Source: Lolium rigidum
Lineage: Eukaryota > Streptophyta > Magnoliopsida > Poales > Poaceae
Reading direction: 5' to 3'
DNA length: 64,000 bases
NCBI RefSeq assembly: GCF_022539505.1
Contig: NC_061508.1
Span: forward strand, 89,507,276-89,571,275
Part shown: piece after piece, positions 12,212-24,140 of the stretch
Numbering within the stretch: position 1 is the stretch's first letter
Layout: each line of letters opens with the position of its first letter
The notes under the pieces: generated by a model
What the model was told of the DNA's origin: nothing
Seen by the model: only the letters and a program-made list of their open reading frames with translations
Databases searched by the model: none
Program-made: the position numbers and the translations under genes

Positions 12212-12223
12212 ATCTAGAAGCAG

Positions 12224-13150
12224 ATCTAGAAGACCATAAGAAGTGACCCGGTCTGCTAGCATGATAAGGTTGAACATCAGTTCAGTTTGTGATGATTGAC
12301 CGCTATAACCTCGTTGCCCCGATGAAGTATATGTTTTGTACTCCATAAGATTGAGTGAATGGATTTGTACAAGGTGGGTGTGTATAAATATGTTGTAAAC
12401 AGATGGGGGTGTATAAATATATTCTAAACATGTTCTTGTGATCACATTTCTCCACCGGTAACTAAGACTGTCAGGTATCTTCATCAATAGCTTTAATAAA
12501 CCAAAGAACGACATGGATCCGATAGCTAACGACGGTAGCATCATGCAAAGGTATTTAAACAATGCCTTACATGAATGCAACATTTTTGAATTTCTCGGTC
12601 TTAATCTGCTAGGATCCTAAGGTTGAGCAACAGTTTCGTGTTGTGGCCCCAGAAGACCTTATGGTGGTCATTAGATCAAGTTTTTTGCTTGTATTTAAAT
12701 TTTGTAGATATAGTTGTTTTATTTATAAATCGAGACGAAAGCCTATTTCGAGGAGGAACAACGGTTTTACTCCGTCGTGACTCATGCTACTGGCTGAGTA
12801 TGTTTTGTACAACATAGGATAAGACAAATAGATTTGTAAAAAACACTAAACACATCCTTTGTGATCACATTTCTATATCAGCAACAAAGGATGAATAGGA
12901 AAACACAGGATCTCACAGGTTTTCTATATGTGCTTCCAATAACTGTAATAAGAAATATAGGGTTCAAACTTCTATGGAAGTTTCTATCGTTAGATGATGG
13001 TCGTTCTGTTCCGTTTGGATGTTGATCTGAGACACAAACACAAACTTGATGTTTCGTCGGTTTTATTTCATTGAAATTGGGAACCTCCGAGCTTTTCAAT
13101 TCGAATAAAAAGGTTTGCCCGAGGATTGTAAAACATGAAACTACATGGGT
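12224..13150. repeat. Intergenic region with diverged duplicated segments
   Basis: No gene is supported. Segments around 12265-12450 and 12622-12890 share, in the same order, 'gttga.ca.cagtt', TATGTTTTGTAC, 'atttgtacaa/atttgtaaaa' and TGTGATCACATTTCT. A further related stretch, 'aagaacgaca.(g)gatcc', is at about 12500-12545 and 14300-14360. This looks like an old, decayed repeat present in two or three copies. Confidence 0.45.
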
Positions 13151-13159
13151 CACATGGGT

Positions 13160-14065
13160 GGTCCTTGTCGAGGGTTTTGGTATCCGACGGGACATGTGTA
13201 CCTGGTCAAGACCCTTAAGGTTATCGGGTTACATGGGGCTAGAAGCAACGCTCCAAGCTCAACGTCAACATGGGAAAGCGGGAGTAGCGCGAGGACAACA
13301 CGACAGAGAGAGACAGTGTTTACCCAGGTTTAGGGTCCTCGTGGTGAGATAAAACCCCTACGTCCTGCCTTGGAGTGGTATTAATTGATCTTGCTCCGAG
13401 AGGAGTATGGTGTACGAGGTGGTGGTGCTTCTCTTCTCCCAGATCTAGATGGGATCTGCTTTAGGAAGAAGACGATGGCATCTAAAGAGCTTCTACCAGA
13501 TCTAAAAGTAGAGCAAAAGATCATCCTACACTATTGGGCACCTGCCCTTCGTTCTATAGAGGCCTTGGCCCTCCTCACCAAGAAAACTTGGTTGAGGGGT
13601 AACCACAGAACGACCCAAGAGGACAGCTGTCCCTAACCTGGACTTGGTCCATGGTTACACTAACTAGCCTGGCTCATAGGGGGTGGTTGTGGACGATGTC
13701 GACACACTGCTGTACTTACACCGTCCACCCCGCACCTTCAGGAAAAGGGGGGCAACGGTCAGCTCACTTTATGCAGGCAAATTTGGACCTTTACTCTTCG
13801 GTGTGCGTCATGGCTGACGTCATCCTCAAGTAGCGTTGCTCCTACGCCACTGGCTCGTGATGGCATCTTGGTGGCATCTCTCGAGATACCTCCCGCTGAG
13901 GGAAGCTCCGCGAGGCCTTGTGGTAGCCTTGAAATGGCTAAGTCTTGGATGCTTCGCGAGGTACCCCCCACCCATCGTGGAGACCTCGTGTCTCTCAGAG
14001 AGGTGCTCCTTGTCCTCTGCTAGTGGGCCGCCGCGAGTGGTACCCTGAGTTTCATAACACCGACA
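13160..14065 (-). repeat. LTR fragment or solo LTR, minus orientation
   Basis: On the minus strand this begins TGTCGGTGTTATGAAACTC (14065 leftward), typical of Triticeae LTRs with TGTCGGTG...CACCGACA ends. It includes the 'tttacccaggtttaggg...ctacgtcctgc' block (13318-13370, plus strand) that I associate with such LTRs. The left boundary is uncertain because no matching TGTCGG end was found near 13.1 kb. No internal coding region is attached. Confidence 0.45.
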
Positions 14066-14903
14066 GATGAACACATGAAAAACACAATAAAAGCGCCTCG
14101 ATCCTACACATTTAGTCTAAAACCAAGATTGAATTAGATGTTTGAATTTCTATGGAATTAAGTATAGGATTGCAATCCACGGATATATTCGTAATACCAA
14201 TTCTTTGATCCAAAGACAATTAGTTAGTACTCCAAAAATCTCATGAAATTCCTACAACCGAAAGAAACCCTAACCCTGCCAGATATGTTTGGAAGCTTTC
14301 TAAAGAACGACACAGATCCAAAAGCTAAGCTGATAACAATTGTAGCAATGCGCAAATGTATCCACTCGAACCAGGCATTTCACTTTGGGAGCTGCCGCTG
14401 CCACCTGGCGCTGCATTAGAGGTGGGAAAATACTTATCTAACGGCATGGGTGAAGAATATACTGGCCTAATCTACTCCACGTGGAGCATCAGGCTGTTTT
14501 CTTCACAGAATACGTAAGTGAGATGCTTCAGAGATATGGAATCTCGAATTGAATATGTGGCTCAAGGCAGGAAGAGGAAAACCAACAGCGCCAATGTACT
14601 CTGAACTAAATTAGTACTTAGTTTGTTTTTTTATAAACAGCTGTCCATTTCGTATGGTTCCAATTTATAGATTCTAGACTAGATGTTGACATCTGTAGAG
14701 CCCTAAAGTCATAAACTAAATTGTGAGCCATTAGTAACATCGCAGTCATCGCAATTTGCAGAATAGGTTGCTGAGATCCAAACTGCAAGTTTGTCTCTGC
14801 TGATTCTGTTCTGCACGTATCTAATTTTGTAATCTACCAAATGGAGAAATCTACCTACTCCTAGGAAAACTTAGTGGGGTGACACTTTCTCTCTGGCTTG
14901 ATC
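14066..14903. other. Upstream region of the xylosyltransferase gene
   Basis: Mostly AT-rich sequence with no supported gene. 14070-14250 resembles decayed MITE-like sequence. The stretch from about 14380 to 14900 is the likely promoter region of the gene starting at 15112, although no clear TATA box was identified. Confidence 0.4.
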
Positions 14904-15746
14904 ATGGCGACAGAACCGCAGTCGTCCAGAGACCGACCAACCGCGCCAACCAACCGTCCGATCTACTCACCAACGGTTCCTCCGGGCAGTTCCACTTTCC
15001 CCTACCGCGGCGGCTCCGTCTTCGAGTCCAGCCCCACACGAAACCCGACGGCGCCGACCACACTCCGGCGGCCGCCGCCGAGCACACTCCGGCGGCCGCC
15101 GCCCGCCGGCGATGATGGCCGGTCGCACCACCCACAGCCACAGCCAGAGGCTGCGCCGCCTCATCCCGTGCGTCCTCTTCATCGTCTTCGCCGTCCACGC
15201 CGTCTCCTTCGCGCTCTACCTCCTCCTCCAGTCCCACCACCCTCCCCCAAATCCCGCCGAGCCCGAACCCCAAACCCAGGACCGACTCCGGACTCCATCT
15301 TCCCAGAAGCCGTGGCCGCGCCTCCCGTCCCTGCTCCCCTGGACCGCCGACCCGTCGCTGCCGCCGCGCTCCTGCGAGGCCTACTTCGGGAACGGCTTCT
15401 CCCGCCGCGTGGACGTCCTCCCCGAGGGCCGCGGCGGCTGGTTCCGCTGCCACCACAGCGAGACGCTGGGCAGCTCGATCTGCGAGGGCGCCAGGGTGCG
15501 GCTCGACCCGGCGCTCATCGCCATGTCCCGCGGCGGCGAGCCGATCGGGCAGGTGATGGGCCGGGCGGAGGAGGAGGAGCTGCCCAGGTACGAGCCCGGC
15601 GCGCTGGAGGTGGAGGGCGTGGCGGCGGGGAGGACGGGGCCCTTGCTGGAACCTGGGTTCCTCGACGCCTACGTGCCCGCCGACGGGATCGGGATGCACA
15701 CCATGAGAGCTCTGCTGGACTCCGCGCGCGTGGTGCCGCCCGGTGA
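14904..15746 (+). promoter_or_regulatory. Possible upstream overlapping ORF in the xylosyltransferase leader
   Basis: An ATG in good context (gatcATGGcg) at 14904 opens a 280-codon frame that overlaps the first 635 nt of the main coding region in another frame. Its product is rich in Pro, Arg and Ala with no recognisable domain, as expected from reading a GC-rich exon out of frame. It matters only if transcription starts upstream of 14904; then it should depress translation from 15112. Confidence 0.3.
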
Positions 15747-18700
15747 GCTCCACTGCTCCCAGGTATTCCTTGTCGTGATAGCTGACGAGTAAGTTTTGTT
15801 AAATTAATTAATTGAGCCAGATTTGTCTAGATTCCTATGTATCTACTTCTAGATTCATGTGCATCTAGACAAATACGTGACAACTAATTTCAAACGGAGC
15901 AAGTATGTAACATGTCTGCTAACATATGTTTGGTGGTTGATCCGAATTCAGAAATGAGCTATTGCAGAATATGTATTCCTAGAACGTAATCTGATAAAAT
16001 GGAAGAGTACAGATGGCTGCGTGCTTGCTATTTAATAAGGAATTAATTGCTGTAGTCAACTGGATCAAGCTCTCATGCAGCAACCTTCTAATACTAATTT
16101 CTTTTGTCAGTTTCCTAGACAGACAATAAATTGTTCCTTTCGAATTGCAAGAGCAGTTTTGCAACCTTTGTCCAGCTTACGCAATCTGCACTTAAGATCT
16201 ATGCCATAGTTAATCCACCTTAACTGCCAGCAACTTTTCTAAAACAACTAAGTGGTACATATTGTATATTCGGAATCAGGATCTTAAGTTGTACAAATTC
16301 AGAATCAAATGTCACAAGTGGTGCATATTCTATTATTCTGTCCTCTATATGATTTCCTTAGGCCCCCTATTTGATAGCTGCATACAAATTAGTCTTCAGC
16401 AATTTTGGATATAACATATGTGCATGCATGCCAATGTTTACTACCTCAATAATGCAAGATGCATCTGTCTCCCAGTGCTCACCGCATATCAGATATGGAT
16501 GAATGACAATATCAAATTAATGAACCATAGCAGACTATATGTCAGGGCATGGAACCTGAGGTGTGCCAAGGACAGACCATGGAGTATCTTGGTCATACCC
16601 ATTGACCATACCCATTGACGAGAACAATTGCCAAATCATCAATGCAAAGTCACTGTAAAAAATGGTGAGAGGTGTTCTTTCTGGACTGACAAATGGATCA
16701 ATGGGAAAACAATAGAAATTTTGCTCCTCATGTTTACCAAGCTATCAATGTCGCCACTAGAGCAAAGAGAATGGTGCCGAAGCAATTCTTGATAGTAGTA
16801 TTGGATTAGCGACACACCGACATAATAAAACCCCTCCCCATTCAGTCTTTCATGCAAGTGCTTGAACGTTGATATTTTATAATTGAGCCAGATTTGTCTA
16901 GATTCGTATCTATCACACACTAAAACGCGTCTAATACATGCACATGTAGACAAATATGCGTCAATTCATTTAAAACGGAGGGAGTACGTAACATATCTGC
17001 TAACATATGTTTGGTGGTTCATCCGAATTCGGAAATGAGCTATTGTAGAATCTGTAGTCCCAGAACGTAATCTGATAAACTGTAGGAGTACAGATGGCTG
17101 TGTGCTTGGTATTTAATAAGGAATTAATTGTAGTCTACTGGATCCAGTTCTCATGCAGCAACCTTCTGTTACTAATTTATTTTGTTAGTTTCCTAGACAA
17201 AGGATTCTTTTGAATTGCAGACCAGTTTTGCAACCTTCCTCCAGCTCACACAGTCTGCACTTAAGATCTATGCCATAGCTAATCCACCTTAATTGCCAAC
17301 AACTTTTCTAAAACAACTGATGACAAAGTGGTACATATTGTATTCGGAATCAAGACTGAAGTTGTACAAATTCAGAATCAAATGCGACAAGTGGTGCATA
17401 TTCTGTCCCCTATATGATTTGCTTAGAGCCCCTATTTGAAAGCTACATACAGAATAGTCTTCAGCAAGTTTGGGTTGCACATACGTGCATTGATGCCAAA
17501 GTTTACTTCCTCAACAATGTAAGAAGCATCTGTGTCTCTCTGTGCACACCACATATCAGATACGGATGAAAGACAATTTCAATGTACTGAACTATAGCAG
17601 ACCATGTATCAGGGTAAGCAAAGCAGAAAGCACTAGCCGTAAATGCCTAGTTTTCCGGGTCTTCAAAATGATTGATGATTAGAAGGGCTTTTCTTTGGAA
17701 GGGAACAAAAATCTGCTTATGCTGATGTTTACGAAGCTATCAATGTGGCCACTAGAGCAAAAAAAAAAACTCTCCATTCAGTCTTTTCCATGCAAGTGTT
17801 TGCGGTTTTGGAAGAAATTAGATATTTTCATCCCACTTTGTGCGAAGAAGACCCATGGACCTGGCTCCAGGAACCGAATGGAGCCTTCTCCTACAAGTCG
17901 GTTTACCGTGCTCATTGCAGTGCTTCTGCTTCATGCGATGCAGCTAAGGAAATCTTGGAATTCTTGGGCGCCACTTTGCTGCAGATTCACTGCCTGGCTG
18001 ATCAAGAGTGGAAGAAAATGAACATTTGACAGGCTGGCCAAGTGTGAGCATCCGCACATCAACAAATGCATCTTCTGTAACTCGGCCAGCGAGGATGCTC
18101 AACACCTTTGCATCGGCTGTGCAGTCGTCAATATCATCTGAAGCACAATTCTTAGTTGGGCCGGTCTGACTCAGGCTGTTCCCTCTACTGCACTTTAGTT
18201 TCGCTCTTGGCGTTCTCAGGCGAGTGACAGGCTTCAGGGTGACAACTATAAGAGACTAAACTCGCTAGTGATGCTTACAATTTTGGACGATCTGGAGGGA
18301 GATGAATGGAATAGTGTTTGACAATGCGTACTGATCAATCCAACAAGTCATTTAGCAGATCAAAACCGATCTATTACAGTGGGCGTCAGTGAGCGGGGGG
18401 TTGTCTTTTACTGCATAGACTACTTCTTCCCTAGAGCTTGTCCGTCTACTTTTTAGTGATCTTAAGCGCTCGTTTGGTAACACTCAATTCATTTGACAGA
18501 AATGAAATGATAGGCCACTGATGTCATCATTTCATTTGTCCAATTTCAATTCCAAAGCTGAAAAATCATGTTTTGGCTGCCAAAAGTATTAATGAAATGA
18601 AATGATTTCCAGAGGAGTGACAGGATTAGGAATAGGAATTAACTTAACGTAAAAAGTACCAATTCGTTGGAATTTCCAATTGAAATGCCGGTTCCAATTC

Positions 18701-21574
18701 CATGATAGCCAAACTATTGAATTCCACGATTCTGGCACAAAGTGATGGCTGCCAAACGAGCTATAGGGTTTTAAGTTTGGTTTTTAAGGTAGTGGTGTTA
18801 CTGTTAAAAGGTCGTTGATGAACTTTTTCCCTTCGTGTACTTTAGTCATTTCCTTTGGCCTTCTCTCCTTTCTGATATTTCACATGCAGTCCTCCTGCAT
18901 GGTTTGAAAAAAGAACCCTAGTTTTTCCTCTGCCTAGCACCTATCGCTTATGGCTAGGCATTCTACTGTCGTCGCCTAGCAGCTCGTTTTTTTAATCATT
19001 TCTATATAGAGACTTATGTTCATGCACATCTAAACAAAATAATGGCGTGCCGGTCATGATATGGGCCGTGGTAAATAAACATTGCAGTTGCAGCTAATCA
19101 GTTTCCCAGTTATTGCATTTTGTCTTTGAAATTCTGTTGTATTTTTGTCTGTTATGTAAAGGTTGAACCATTGGAGTTAGCACAAACCGGATCTGCAAAC
19201 GAGCAGTTCCAAATTCATATCTCATGTGACAAAGAAACTTGGGGGATAAATATGCGCTGTGGTCAACATATGGAGTTGTAAGCCTATGTGACAACAAGTA
19301 AATGGGAGGGAGCGAGATGTTATCATTGAGCCCTACCAAATGATCGACTTCATATGTTACTTTTCTGATTAGTGTGGGGAATCTTACCTTTTCCTGTCTT
19401 GTAAGGTCAAAATGGCTACTTCATGCAATGATCACCAGTTTACAGATATATACAACTGATGCATGTTTCCATGGTACTAAATTGTACCAGCACATAGGCT
19501 CTCACCGCAATATACGTTTTCACGAAGAAGCAGAAGAACTTGTTGTCAAGCAGATCTTTAAATTATTCCAGGATTGTGACTATTATATCGAAGTTCTTTT
19601 TTTATTACAACATTTTCTGTACATGCTCGCCAATTTCTGCAATTGTTTAGTGACTGTTTTATAATACTTGGTGCAGTGGGTTGAAGAACCGACACTTCTG
19701 GTCACACGATTTGAGTATGCAAACCTTTTCCACACAATTACAGACTGGTACAGTGCATATGTTAGTTCCAGAGTCACAAATTTACCTGACCGTCCTAATG
19801 TTGTTTTCGTGGATGGGCATTGCAAGGTATGTCCTGTACTTAGAAACATTCTATGCTTATGATTGTTGGTACATTGTAATTGTTACATGTGATATGCTGC
19901 ATGAGTTATGATCAATCAGCCTGTTTTAGCAATTATTTTGGCTTGTCCAATATCAAGTTATGAACTTCATATTTATGTGCTTGCTCTCTAGTTTGTTAGT
20001 GCGTTCAATTTTGAACATATTCATTTCGTATTTAGGATCATGTCTGTTGCTCCTGTTCAGAGGTCATTCCAATCAGAAACTCTTCCAAATTCTTTCCTTT
20101 TCTCCTAGTATTTCTGTTCTACGTCTACAACAGATAAAAATCCCTGAAAATTCTGTCCTGACACCTGATCCAGACTTGGCCATTCATACACCTCAATGCT
20201 TTTACATTTTTCCTAAACTTTCACTTTCGATTGCGCTGTCATGTTATTCTCTTTGTTCAGAACCATTGTATGTAGTTTAACGTGTGGTTTATAACAACTA
20301 CTATGCTTAAGTAATTCATACAGTAAAAAATTGAAGAATGGATCATGGGGGAGAGTTTTAAGTTTTGACTCTTATGAGTTAGTTTGCCAAAATTAGTCAA
20401 CTAGAGGGAACCCTTTTGTAGCATGTCTCATCAATCATCTCACCATCTGTCCAAGGAATAGTTAGAACAGGGTCGTACCTTCGAAAGTTGATGTGTGTGT
20501 GTGTGTGTGTGTGCGCCATTTGCAACTCCTTATTAAAACATTTGAAGATATTGTAGGATGGCGAAGAATAATGGCAGTTCTGTTTACCGGCTGTCCAGCT
20601 GTGTTGTCATTATATTTACAGAATGATCCTTCCTCCGGAAACTTAAGTTTCTCATTCAACAGAAGAACATGAGCGGTCATCTGCTCAGTTTTTCCATTGT
20701 ACTGAAATCAGCTGCCTGCATACATTCTGATTAAATTTCTTCTTCGAGTGCATTTTATGCTAATTAGCATGTGAACTCATTCTTGTTCATAATGATTCAT
20801 TTGTTTTCCCCCTGCATATGCTTGTCTGTAACAGATATGACCTGACATCCACAGGCACCACTGGAGCAAACATGGGAAGCACTTTTTTCGAATGTGGCTT
20901 ATGTCAAGAACTTCTCTGGTCCTGTTTGCTTCCGGCATGCAGTTCTTTCGCCATTGGGCTACGAGACTGCTCTATTTAAGGGGCTTAGCGAAAGCTTCAG
21001 CTGCGAAGGTGCCTCCGCTCGGTCCCTTAGAGAAAAACCCGACCCCCAGAAAACTGCACGGTTGTCTGAGTTTGGGGAGATGATTATAGCTTCATTCGGT
21101 CTTCTGGACGATGGTATCGTGTCGTCTAAAACATCAGATGGACTCAATGTTCTCTTTGTTCGGCGAGAAGACTACCTGGCACACCCACGTCACAGTGGGA
21201 AAGTTGAATCTCGACTAAGCAATGAGCAGGAGGTATTCGATGCGGTCGATAGTTGGGCAAAAGGTCAGAAGTGCAAAATAAATGTTGTCAATGGCCTTTT
21301 CGCGCACATGAGTATGAAGGAGCAGCTCCGGGCCATCCTGGAAGCTTCGGTAGTAATAGGGGCTCACGGGGCTGGTATGACACACCTGGTGTCAGCTACG
21401 CGAGACACGAAAGTTCTCGAGATCATCAGCAGCCTGTATCGACGGCCGCATTTTGCTCTGATCTCTCACTGGAAGGCGTTAGAGTACCACGCCATAAATC
21501 TCCCTGGATCATATGCGAGCAGCGCAGACGTTATCAGTGAACTGAAGAATATACTGAAAGGCCTCGGATGCTGA
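15112..21574 (+). CDS. XYLT: Beta-1,2-xylosyltransferase (GT61, N-glycan core xylosylation)
   Basis: A Golgi type II membrane enzyme that transfers xylose from UDP-xylose to the core beta-mannose of plant N-glycans. Three exons: 15112-15762, 19677-19826, 20855-21574, all with GT-AG borders and phase 0 junctions. The protein is 505-506 residues, depending on which of two consecutive ATGs is used. A short cytoplasmic Arg-rich tail is followed by one membrane anchor (about residues 16-40, LIPCVLFIVFAVHAV...) and a Pro-rich stem. The luminal GT61 (DUF563) domain contains SCEAYFGNGFSRRVD, WFRCHHSETLGSSICEG, WVEEPTLLVTRFEYANLFHT, DWYSAYVSSRVT, FVDGHC, SPLGYETALFKGL, VLFVRREDYLAHPRH and VIGAHGAGMTH. 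These match the plant XYLT family throughout, including the C-terminal '..LKGLGC'. The frame is intact. Intron 1 (3.9 kb) is swollen with repeats. Likely functional. Confidence 0.95.
15811..17826. repeat. 1.07-kb tandem duplication in XYLT intron 1
   Basis: Copy 1 (15811 to about 16878) and copy 2 (16882 to about 17826) both begin ATTGAGCCAGATTTGTCTAG. They share long near-identical blocks such as TAACATATGTTTGGTGGTT, 'gaacgtaatctgataaa' and 'gtacagatggctg.gtgctt', and end with '.ccattcagtctt..catgcaagtg'. Each copy opens with a palindromic Stowaway-like remnant (agatttgtctaga ... acaaat, 'aaacggagggagtac' best kept in copy 2). Each ends in a piece of LINE coding sequence. Divergence and small indels show the duplication is old. 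Confidence 0.85.
17690..18455 (+). mobile_element. LINE 3' remnant in XYLT intron 1
   Basis: Plus-strand fragments read as the C-terminal part of a LINE ORF2. They are a 'DPWTWLQEPNGAFSYKSVYRAHC' segment (17845-17930), then a region with decayed zinc-binding residues (18030-18120), then 'ILDDLEGDEWNSV' or, in another frame, 'WTIWRE.NGIVFDNA' (18280-18325). Multiple stops are present. The duplicated unit upstream carries the preceding 'FWTDKWINGKTIEI'-like piece (around 16675-16720), so the LINE was present before the tandem duplication. Confidence 0.65.
18465..18762. mobile_element. Tourist-like MITE in XYLT intron 1
   Basis: About 298 bp with inverted ends AGCGCTCGTTTGG and the complement of CCAAACGAGCT. 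Flanking bases are TTA on the left and ATA on the right, close to the 3-bp duplication of the group but not exact. The interior is AT-rich and full of imperfect palindromes (aaatgaaatgat / atcatttcattt). No coding capacity. Confidence 0.6.
20492..20513. repeat. (TG)11 microsatellite
   Basis: Eleven uninterrupted TG units in intron 2 of XYLT. It is a candidate length-polymorphic marker. Confidence 0.95.
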
Positions 21575-22881
21575 AATGCATTCTTATATAGTGTTGGAGG
21601 TGTTCATCGTCGAGAGCATTGCCAGGTGGATATCCTGTTTAGTTCGTATATACTGCCACGCCCACGCTTGCAATTACAACTGGAAACTTTGTGCTGGTTA
21701 TTCAATCACACGCCCTTGATCTGGGAACTACGGATTCCCAGTTTGTGCAGAAGGAATTTTCAGCTGCCACACGTAGAGCCAGATCCTGCTGACGATCTAC
21801 TGATGACATGAAATTGAATCCTTGTTTATCCATTCCATTCTTGATGCTGAGCCACGAGATCGATTAAACTGTAACTGTAGTCTACTGATGACACGAAATG
21901 GAATCCATGCTTGTCCATTCCATCTTGATGTGCCTCACCGTCTCAAACTGTAACTGTAGTATATCTACGGGCTTGAACATTCTTGTAGTATTGCCAATGT
22001 GAGTATTCAGTGCTCCCCACTGTCCAGTAGTTGGAAGGAACATTCATTCTTTGTTGCACGGTGTATGATTTGGCCATTATTTTTTCGCTACGGCGCCGTG
22101 CCCACGGGAGCTGTATGTAGTATCATTTTGGAAGATGAGATCAACGGTGCTGAGTGATGACGCGCCCTGTGTACTTGCGTACCTTGTTCCTTTTGTCTGC
22201 TGCTAGTGTTACTGTAGCCCATACTATTCTTCCTGGGCGGTATCATTGCTGCCTGTGCAGTCCAGCGTAGGCGCTACTTCGACGTGTTAAATCGAAGCAT
22301 CTGTGCTCCAGCATTTATCGTTCCCACCTACTGTTGGAGCTAGCTGCATCTTGAATTTTCTGGATGGAAAGGGTCGGTGCCGCTGTGCATTTGGGCTGTG
22401 GGCACCGTGGGCATGTGTCTCGGAGGAAGAGAAGAGAGGAGGAGCACATGGCGTGCCGTGTCGCCGGCGCCCTCCTGTTATGGGCGTGGCCGAGATTGGC
22501 TCGATCTCCCGGCCGGAATCATGGCTGTTCCCATATTTATTGGGCTTTGGGGTTCAAGGGGATCACCTTGTGTTTTTATTGTTTTCCGGCTGGACCCTCT
22601 CCTGAAGCTAATGCCAGGAGATGGTGCTCTGAATAACAAAAGAAAAAGTTGCAGACAGTTTATTTATGAGCTTTTGTTTTAGTTGATTACTTGACCATGA
22701 CAACTCACTCGTCTACTTAAGATTGGAGCTTAGTCCACTCGTTTTACTTCAACATAGATTAACTAGCTGTTCTTATTGATCAATTTGAATTGTCTTCTAG
22801 AACATGTAATTGCCTCAAAATGGCTACTATTTGGCTTTTGGAGTAAGATTGAAGATCTAATGGGAACTCACCGTTTTTGTA
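21575..22881. other. 3' flank of XYLT
   Basis: No supported gene. The first several hundred bases probably contain the XYLT 3' UTR. Two similar stretches (about 21800-21850 and 21880-21935) share 'ctactgatgaca.gaaa.tg(g)aatcc.tg.tt.tccattcc', a short local duplication. A GC-rich open frame at 22303-22636 has no recognisable domain and is not called. Confidence 0.4.
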
Positions 22882-23140
22882 CTCCCTCCGTTCCTAAATA
22901 TAGGCCGTATTGCTTTTGGCACGAATATTAAAGAACATACTTCGAGGTAAAGCTAGAGCAGTTCTTGGCGAGATTATTTCTGACTAATTGACGTGATAAA
23001 TTCGAGGAGTTTGCATTAGATAGGTAAATATATTAAAATTCCTTAAAAAAATCTTCACACAAGTGGTGCAACGCAATATACCTTATGTTTCGGTTTTTTT
23101 CTCAAAAAACTATATGGCTTATATCAAGCAACGGAGGGAG
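22882..23140. mobile_element. Stowaway MITE (Tc1/Mariner type)
   Basis: 259 bp. Inverted ends are CTCCCTCCGTTCCTAAATATA on the left and the complement of TATATCAAGCAACGGAGGGAG on the right, flanked by the TA dinucleotide at both sides (22880-22881 and 23141-23142). These ends are diagnostic of grass Stowaway elements. The interior is non-coding. Confidence 0.88.
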
Positions 23141-23142
23141 TA

Positions 23143-24140
23143 TGTTTCATGCTTCGGGGTGTTAAAATGCCTCTCTCACGACCAATTGCTTTCTAGATTG
23201 TGTCATACGCTTCTGATTAGTTATTATTTACCCCCTCATAAAGATTGGAGTCACCGAGCTTTATCGATACACCAGAGATAACTCGTTACCAACAGAAACA
23301 TTATCTCCCACAGAAATAATATTCTGTCTTAATGATGCACGATGTAAGTCAATCCTAGGGTTTAGTCCATGTGTGCTAGGGTACAAACGCCCTCCTAATC
23401 CCAACTGAACCGAAGGTTGAAACTCCGGGTCGAGCTATTTAGCGATGTTGCCTTCATAGTATATATCTTTTCAACTCAGTGGTTCACATGTTTACTTGGA
23501 AATTGTAGGTCAAAGTTTACATAAAGGAAAACTATGATAACGTCGAAATCAATCTGGATTTTCAGAAGAAACAACGAATACTGGAAGCTTGTCCAGAATT
23601 AGTAAAGTGGGAAGCTGGTACTAAACGAAACAAGACAATCGTACTACACCACAAAGACCTTAACTGAAATGCAAGGTCACCAAGTAAAACTCAAAATAAA
23701 GAGGTCACCAAGTACTACTGCTTACTGCTATTAGTGAGCAACAGTATACTGCTAATACGGCTCTAGATGCGCGAGTTTGCTTGCTCCTTGTCCACGCGAT
23801 CCTATATAGTTTGCCTGAAATCCTGAATGCGTGATGGATCGATTGCATAGTTGAGATATCAAAATATTTACCTCGAGCTCGAGAACATACATCTCATCGT
23901 CGCCCGACATGGCCATCAATTGATCGACGGCCATTAATTTCTGCACTAGGTGAAAACAGCAGAAAGCTCACCTCACAACAGGCTTATGTGGTACACCCGA
24001 CCGTGAGATGGATCGATGGGACAATTACACTATCTCTGCCCCACCAAAGCTACCAAGCCTGAAATACGGTTACTCGAATTCAACTGGAGATAGACACTCG
24101 TTTACACCATCAAGAGGTCCAAATTAGTCCAAGAAATAAG
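23143..24140. other. Unclassified intergenic sequence
   Basis: About 1 kb of AT-rich sequence with no recognised gene or repeat structure. A minus-strand open frame at 23752-23946 is short and has no family resemblance. Confidence 0.35.

Noticed and set aside
8404..12250. Decayed DNA transposon with weak inverted ends into which the LINE inserted
   Set aside because: The similarity between 8414 and 12250 ends is short and gapped, and no target duplication was found.
14902..15753. Minus-strand open frame of 283 codons opposite XYLT exon 1
   Set aside because: It mirrors the GC-rich first exon of an intact gene, is Pro/Arg/Ala-rich and has no domain. GC-rich exons produce such frames by chance.
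22303..22682. Three overlapping plus-strand open frames downstream of XYLT
   Set aside because: Mutually overlapping, short, Trp/Cys-rich and without any domain; no splice structure supports a gene.
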